This document shows, one piece after another, positions 57,532-64,000 of a stretch of 64,000 nt of DNA. How positions within the stretch are numbered: the stretch's first letter is position 1; every line of letters begins with the position of its first letter. Origin of the DNA: Symbiodinium natans (taxonomy: Eukaryota; Sar; Dinophyceae; Suessiales; Symbiodiniaceae). The stretch covers positions 130,504 to 194,503 of the forward strand of contig CAJNDS010000217.1 in assembly GCA_905221605.1 (NCBI GenBank). Reading direction: 5' to 3'. The position numbers and the translations under genes are program-made. The notes beneath the pieces are model-generated. The model ran no database searches, was not told the origin of the DNA, and saw nothing but the letters and a program-made list of their open reading frames with translations.

Positions 57532-60500
57532 GCCGCGGCTTTCGAGCGCGGAAGGCCATCCGTCGTGGGGAGGTCTACCTCAAGGCGCCTATAATTTGGG
57601 AGCTCGGAGGGTTTAGGGTTTAGGGTTTAGGGTTTAGGGTTTAGGGTTTAGGGTTTAGGGTTTAGGGTTTAGGGTTTCTTTGATGGTTTTTTGAGGGCTT
57701 GTGGGATTTCAAGAAGGCATTCTTGTGAGAGCTTTCTGGTCCGTTCGTCGGGATAGAAAGACCACATCCACTTCACCAAGTCTACAATCGCGTAATCGCG
57801 TGGCCGTCGTTGATGTATTGTCAATACACAGCCTCAAGCACCACTCCCTAGCCGCAGTCCGTTTAAGGACCCAAGTTTCAAGTTTTCGCGAAGGAAGTGC
57901 CTGCACACGCGCGCGAGCGCGCACGCGTGAGCACGCGCACACACGCACATGTACACAACATATATGTATATGTGTGTGTGTGTGTGTGTGTGTATCTTAT
58001 TATTGCTATTATTATTCTGATTATTATTGTGATTATTATTGTTATCATCCATTTACTATTATTATTATTCTTCTTCTTGTTATTATCAATTTACACGTAG
58101 TGTGTTTGGCGACAGCCCCGTTCCTGCGCCAATGCACATGCCGGAGTCTTTTTTGCAAGTGCATGGCAAGCCCAATCCCTCAATCCTGAGCCCCACACCC
58201 TGAACCCCCTAAACCCAGCATCCTGAGCCCTGAATCCTAAGCCACCCCTACACCCTAAACCCTAAACCCTAAACCCTGAACCCGAAACCCTAAACCCTAA
58301 ACCCTAAACCTTAAACCCTAAACCCTAAACCCCCTAACAGAATCCCTGAACCGACCCGGAGGTGCCTTGGGAGCGATGTTGGTCTGCCGACAACGCGCGT
58401 CAGCGCTTTGAGGTGTTTGTTTTTTTTGAGGGGCGTGGGGGGGGGGGGGGGTTAGGGTTTAGGGCTTAGGGTTAAGGGCTTAGGGTTAAGGGTTTAGGGC
58501 TTAGGGCTGAGGGCTGAGGGCTTAGGGCTTAGGGCTGAGGGCTTAGGGCGTAGGGTTTAGGGATCTTCTTGGGCTTCGGGGTGGCTTCTGGGGGTTCAGG
58601 GGCTTGAGGGTTTGGGGGTTCAATTAGGGCTTTATCGCCTCTAAGGTTTGATGGGCTTGTAGAGTTTATGGGGTTGACTTAGGGTTTCGATTCGCCGTAT
58701 AAAGTCTTGGTTAGGGATTTCCCTAAACCCTAAACCCTAAACCCTAAGCCCTAAGCCCTAAGCCCTAAGCCCTAAGCCCTAAGCCCTAAGCCCTAAGCCC
58801 TAAGCCCTAAGCCCTAAGCCCTAGCTTTACCTGCAAGTGGGGTTGAAGCGTAGTCGAGCGTTCAGGGAGCCCGCGTGGCAGTGCGAACCCCGATCGGGAA
58901 TGCATTCTAAACGGTTACCACAGCCAAAGCAGTCCCAAACCCTAAGCCCTAGACCCTCAATCCAAACCCCAAACCCCCCCTAAACCCTAAACCCTAAACC
59001 CTAAGCCCCACACTCTAAACCCTGCACTACACCCTAAACCTTAAACCCTAAACCCAAACCCCTTGAGAATACAAGTCCCAGCTGGCGAGGCGCTAGGCCG
59101 ACTGGAAGGTTTGGCTTCGCCGGACGAGGACTTTTGTGCACCCTTCCGACACCAATGAACAAGTTGGTTCGGGTATAGGGTTTTAGGGATTGAGGTTTTT
59201 TTTGGGGGGGTTGTTTGGGTTTTAGGGGTTTTATGGTTCAGGTGGTTGTATGAGGTTTTAGGTGGTTTTGGTGGTTTTGCGGTGGTTTGGGGAGTCTTGG
59301 GGGTTTAGGCTTTTGAGGTTTTGGGTGGCTTTTGGGTTTTAGGCGGGCCTGGCATGTCCATGTTGGTACACCACCTAACCTTCACATGTACACCTTATAT
59401 ATACAGTCCCCATATACGTAAGTCGCCCCTATACAAAAAGCCCCAAAGAACCCCTAAGGTCCCTTGCAAGGTCCCCTCCTTCAGTTCCCTGATGTTGGTA
59501 CCCTAAACCCTAAACCCTAAACCCTAGACCCTAAACCCTAAACCCTAAACCCTAAACCCTAAACCCTAAACCCTAAACCCTAAACCCTAAACCCTAAACC
59601 CTAAACTCCGCCAGCCGCAGGACGTGCTTGCGCTCCACCTCCTGCTGGAGAGGGCGCGAGGTGACGGAGGCTTTGTCGTGGCTTGTAGGCTTTAAAGGGT
59701 TTGGGGTTTAGGGCTTGGGGTTTAGGGTTTAGGGTTTAGGGCTTGGTCCTGGCTTGTAGGCTTTTGTGGCATACCTTGGGATGTTCCCCCTTGTACGAAC
59801 AGATTGTAATCGGGGGGGAGCTATAGTCCCCATCTCGGACTGCTCGTATAAGGGGGAACATCCCAAGGTATAGAGTCAACCCCAGAAAGTTGGAGCATGG
59901 TTTAAGGCATGATCAGAGCAGGGATTCCCTTTAGTGCGCCTTGTGGGGTATGGGGACAAGGATGTTCCAGCTTTTTGGAGTTTACGTAGGGGTCCATGGT
60001 GGAGGCGACGCGCTTGCAGAGAGTACGAAAGAAACCGAAGCCACGTTGGCAGATCCGAATTTTTGAGTTTTGGGTCGTTGCCCTCAAGTTACTTCCTGGT
60101 GGTGGAGGGAAGTTCAAGCACGGCAGTTTCTTCAAATCGCTGAACCCTTTCGACACTGACCCTAAACAGCCTAAACCCCAAACCCTAAACCCTAAACAGT
60201 AAAAACCCTAAAGCTTTGAAAAAAGCATTGTGGTGGCATGGAGCCATGATGATCCTATCCCGCCCTTCATACCCTAAATTTAAGAGCCTCCGGCTCAAGC
60301 CGCCCACCCCGCTGGGGTTTTTTCCCAAATAGCCCCTATGTCGTGTGCGAAACCGCCTATGGTCCGTGAGTTTATGCGGTGTGGGTGGCCTGGCCCGGGT
60401 ACCCCCCCCCTACCCCCTCCCCCCCCCTCGCGTTTTGGGGGGGCAAGGAGGGAAAGAGGGAGGTTTCACCTCCTTTTCCCATCCAACACGCCGCCAGGGT

Positions 60501-63400
60501 CGGCGGACCCTAAACCCTAAACCCTAAGCCCTAAACCCTAAACCCTAAACCCTAAGTGCTTGCAGCCCTAGGAACTGGGGGAGTATGGGTTTGGGTTTTT
60601 AGGCAACCCCTCCAAAATGATGCATGATTCCCGTTCTGCAAATCAATCGGGCTCTTGCCGGGGAAATGGTAGGAAGGGTGATCATTCCCTTCTGGTGAGC
60701 CCCCCCCAAAAATCACTATGCTTCGCAGTATCGGCATATTCTTCCCTTGTGGTCCCTGTGTGCTTATACTAGTATTACTAGAATAACCCTAAACCCTAAA
60801 CCCTAAACCCTAAACCCTAAACCCTAAACCCTAAACCCTAAACCCTAAACACTAAACCCTAAACCCTAAACCCTAAACCCTAAACCCTAAACCCTAAACC
60901 CAAAAGGAAACGCTATTGGCGTGTTGTCCCACCTGTCAGGCTGGAATGCGGAGCACCTCAGGGCCTTGCCGAGGCAAAGTTAGGGCTCGGGGTTTAGGGT
61001 TTAGGGTTCAGGGTTTAGGGTTTAGGGTTTAGGGTTCAGGGTTTAGGGTTTAGGGTTTAGGGTTTCGGGTTTCGGGTTTCGGGTTCAGGGTTTCATTCGG
61101 GTGTAGGGTTTGGGGCACGAAGAAAGATGGACCCTGAAAGGCCTTACACCCGCAACCCTTGTCATAAAAGGAACCCTCAGCCCTAAACCCTGAAACTACA
61201 TCCTTATAGAACCCTACAATCCCTAAACCCTAAACCCTAAACCCTAAACCCTAAACCCTAAACCCCTTTCAAGCCCACACGCCGCAACAGTAACGCAGGC
61301 CTCGGAGGTGCAACGCTGTGGCGCAGCTTAGGGGTTGTCTCAAAGCCTCCAAACCTGAACCCTACCCCCCTCCCCCCCTAAACCATTAACCCTAAACCCT
61401 AAACCCTAAACCCTAAACCCTAAACCGGGTTTAGGGCTTAGGGGGACGAGGCAGGCTCTCACAAACGCTCTTTGAAGCCCTAGACCCCTCTACGTTGAAA
61501 CACACTGAGTCTGAGGTCGGAACCATGGGCCCCTGTGTCCCTTAGTATGGAACCTTACCCTTGTGCAAGGGGATCCGAAGCAATTATGAGCCCTTACCAT
61601 TATTATTATCATCATCATTATTACTACGATTATTTTTTGTTGTTATTGTTGTTATGAGTACGTTTTGGTTTATTATTGTTTATTATTGTGATTATTATTA
61701 TTATTAATTATTTTTTATTCTGAATTATTGTTATTAATATTAGAACATATTATTCTTCTTCTTTCGTTATTGTTATTGTTATTGTTATTGTTATTGTTAT
61801 TGTTATTGTTATTGTTATTGTTATTGTTATTGTTATTGTTATTGCTATTGTTCTTGTTCTTGCTATTGTTCTTGCTATTGTTATTGTTATTGTTAGTGTT
61901 ATTGTTCTTGTTATCGTTATTGTCATTGTTATTGTTATTAGTGTTGTTATTTCTATATATGTATATATATATATATAGTGTACATAAGGATGATATAACA
62001 AGGGTTATAAAATACGGGCCTATACTTGGACCCCAAAACTTAGGTGCCGAGCAGGTAACTTAAACCCCTGCTGAAAGCCCCTTGCAACCCCTAGAACTCA
62101 GTTTTCAGATGTAACTTTAACATCCCTCCGCCCAATCCCTCTAACCCTGAAACCCTAAACCCCAAACTCAAAGCCTAAACCCTAAACCTTCCGATCCCTC
62201 CGCGGGTCCTTCCCCGGAACTCCCTAAACCCTAAACCCTAAACCCTAAACCCTAAACCCTAAACCCTAAACCCTAAACCCTAAACCCTAAACCCTAAACC
62301 CTAAACCTTAGTAACCCTCTAAGCTGTGGCGGAGGACTTTTGACATGCTCGCACACTGGGACGAGGCAACACCTCCCAAACCCTGACCTCGAGACCCAGC
62401 CAGGCTTGGGGTTTGGGGTTTAGGGTTTAGGGTTTAGGGCTTTAGGGTTTAGGGTTTAGGGCTTAGGGCTTAGGGTTTAGGGTTTAGGGTTTAGGGTTTA
62501 GGGTTTAGGGTTTAGGGTTTAGGGTTTAGGGTTCAGGGACACGGTTGGCCTCTGCAGGCAGAGCTGCAGGAGTTGGAGGAGCCAGAGCTGCAAAGCACAG
62601 CGCAGAGGCTCCAGAGCCAGGCCCTCCTTGTTTGGGGGGAGTGAGAGGGTTTAGGGTTTAGGGTTTAGGGTTTAGGGTTTGGGGTAAGTTTAGGGTTTGG
62701 GGTCTTGAGGTTTAGGGGGTTTGGGGTTTGGGGTTTACGATTTGGGGCCTGGGGTTTGGGGTTGGCGGGTTTGGGGGTTTGGGGGTTGGGGGGTTTGGGG
62801 GTTGGGGGTTGGGGTTTGGGGTTTAGAGGCCGGTCGGGGGCGGGCGGGGGGCGGGTAGGGTCTGCTTTGGTGTTCGAGGTTTCGGGGCCCGTTTTGTTCT
62901 GACATATATGTATGTATGTATTTACTTATTTATATACTCCTTGTATGTATACATATATATATATATTCTACGTAAAGACAGAATAGTACGACACCCTTAT
63001 GATATGGTTTTTTTGGCCAAAGAAGTGGCGCCCTAATTTCGAGAACTAGCAATGCCTTTTGATTCTCGGCCTCTTGAGGGGGGGGGGGTGGCTCTTGTTT
63101 TTGCTGGAAGTTCTGGGTTTAGGGCCTGGAGGGTATACCGGAGCTTTTTTGTGGGCTCCCACGCGCTTCATCAACGATTCCCACCAGAAACCCTGTACTC
63201 AGAGTTCGAGGGCAGCCCTCTCAGCCCTACCAACTCAACCCTATAATCCTCTTAGTCCCAAACTCCCGACACCCTAAACCCTAAACCCTAAACCCTAAAC
63301 CCTAAACCCTATACCCCGTCCATGCAGGTCCGGGAGGACTTCGCTGCGGTTCTGCGCGCCGCGGCGACGGAGGGGTGTGATGAGTTGCTCAAGGCGCGAG
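57532..63400 (+). CDS. SET-domain (Rubisco-LSMT/SMYD-like) methyltransferase, partial exon set
   Basis: Probable protein-lysine methyltransferase. 57532-57609 (after GTCAG|G) reads RGFRARKAIRRGEVYLKAPI, the opening SET motif 'GRGvfAtrdIkkGEvll.aP'. 59074-59155 reads GEALGRLEGLASPDEDFCAP. 59621-59660 reads DVLALHLLLERAR, matching the LALxLLLERxRG block (GT donor). 60940-60973 reads WNAEHLRALPR, matching the 'W..eeL..L' block (GC donor). 62558-62632 reads AELQELEEPELQSTAQRLQS then QALLVW, and 63328-63400 reads VREDFAAVLRAAATEGCDEL, matching the helical linker after it. The NHxCxPN core and C-terminus are not found, so the gene likely continues past the window. The family call rests on motif order, not on a search. 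Confidence 0.5.
57905..58100. repeat. Microsatellites: CG/CA-rich, (GT)n, (TTA)n
   Basis: GCGCGCACGC-type dinucleotides, then (TG)11, then TTA/TTG triplets over about 190 bp. Open frames here are artefacts of low complexity. Confidence 0.88.
58736..58825. repeat. CCCTAAG variant array
   Basis: A CCCTAAA start, then about ten pure CCCTAAG units. A related GGGCTTA/GGGCTGA block is at 58470-58560. Confidence 0.9.
59775..59867 (+). mobile_element. Introner-like TIR element, family B, most intact copy
   Basis: CTTGGGATGTTCCCCCTTGT pairs with ATAAGGGGGAACATCCCAAG. The symmetry extends into ATAC/GTAT on the outside. Inner arms and a CCCCATC/GGGGGG core are present. Confidence 0.85.
60785..60900. 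repeat. CCCTAAA array
   Basis: About 16 units with one ACACTAAA variant, directly upstream of the 60940 SET-like exon. Confidence 0.93.
61590..61985. repeat. (TTATTG)n and related microsatellite
   Basis: About 200 bp of TTATTG hexamers preceded by ATT-rich triplets and followed by TATATA. Poly-Leu (+) and Thr/Ile (-) frames here are artefacts. Confidence 0.93.
62225..62310. repeat. CCCTAAA array
   Basis: About 12 perfect units, followed by TTTAGGG at 62405-62532 just before the 62558 exon. Confidence 0.93.
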
Positions 63401-63951
63401 GGTTCTTGAGGGTTTCATAGGGTTTAGGGGTTTAGGGTTTAGGGTTTAGGGTTTAGGGTTTAGGGTTTAGGGGTTAGGGGTGTAGGGTTTAGGGGAGGTG
63501 TTGATTCGGGTTGTGGGGGTGTAGGTCTGGCCTCAGGGTTGTGGGTTTTGTTTGGCGTTCATGCCGAGTGTGCCTAGTTCTCTTGCTTGCGGTTGGGATT
63601 CGAGGTAGGGTTCAGGTCCCTGAACCCTCAACCCTGAACGCGGAAGCCCAACCCCCCACATTTTCGACACTGAAGGTGGCGCCTTCAGCATGGCTAAAAC
63701 AGGTACGAGCTGACTTTCGGTTTAGGGGCTAAGTCGGGATCCAGGTCTAGGGTGCGAATGTTCAGAGTTTAAGGTTTAGGGTTTGGGGTTTAGGGTTTGT
63801 TCATCAGGGCTGGGGGCCGCAGTTTGCGGAACGGGACAGCAGTTCTGGCCGCAGGTTTCGGGTTTGAGGTTTACGGGTCTGCGGGTTCGACGGGGTCTTC
63901 CAGGAAAATCCTCTTCTGAGCTGTCGGTCAAGGTGACCTCAAAGCCTAAGC

Positions 63952-63968
63952 CCCCCCCCCCCCCCCCC

Positions 63969-64000
<32 letters not shown>
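63952..64000. repeat. Poly-C/poly-A tract at window end
   Basis: C(18) then A(31) closing the window. It could be a real compound homopolymer, as at 29690, or an assembly or sequencing edge. Confidence 0.8.

Noticed and set aside
61728-62063. Poly-leucine membrane protein
   Set aside because: Translation of a TTATTG microsatellite; the minus strand is equally open as Thr/Ile repeat.
1-64000. Window as a chromosome end (telomere)
   Set aside because: The arrays are short, in both orientations, interrupted by exons and spread over the whole window. No terminal array with a single orientation is seen.

Overview
The window reads as nuclear DNA of a dinoflagellate. The reasons are: hundreds of plant/alveolate-type TTTAGGG/CCCTAAA telomere units scattered inside the sequence in both orientations; very small exons; introns with GC and GA donors as well as GT, and acceptors of the AG|G type; inverted-repeat elements that behave as introns (introners); and long CG-rich reading frames of dinoflagellate type. 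I see no bacterial operons, rRNA, tRNA or CRISPR. Species cannot be fixed from this sequence. All recognised genes lie on the + strand.

Region 1 (about 0.46-13.44 kb) holds most of one arylsulfatase gene (5' end outside the window). I could rebuild 17 exons of 24-91 nt by peptide homology and phase matching; the first ten join without a frame break. The introns are hundreds of bases long and mostly telomere-type repeat. Region 2 (13.4-26.9 kb) is repeat-rich, with short open islands behind good acceptors that look like exons of one or more unrecognised + strand genes. Region 3 (26.97-29.18 kb) is an intron-less reading frame: a membrane-anchor-like N-terminus, six nearly identical 77-residue treble-clef zinc repeats, and a Vsr-like PD-(D/E)XK nuclease domain. 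Region 4 (29.7-43.4 kb) is again tiny candidate exons in telomere-type repeats, product unknown. Region 5 (43.70-53.82 kb) is a gene for which I propose an 18-exon model of exactly 1,885 codons: an FVSHAW/TIR-like domain, an alpha/beta or LRR-like stretch, membrane segments, a RelA/SpoT-like remnant, a multipass membrane domain and about 22 leucine-rich repeats. Its introns expose introner insertions directly. Region 6 (53.8-57.5 kb) holds tandem and inverted satellite arrays and a G-rich tract. Region 7 (57.5-63.4 kb) holds exons that fit a SET-domain (Rubisco-LSMT/SMYD-like) methyltransferase.

The main message of the window is how genes and telomere-type repeats are put together. Arrays fill introns; many introns carry TTTAGGG on the donor side and CCCTAAA on the acceptor side, so the intron RNA could fold back and bring its ends together. 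The repeat unit itself contains a GT donor and a TTTAG|G acceptor, and arrays sit inside inverted-repeat introners whose target duplications are still readable. All splice junctions are inferred from sequence without RNA data.
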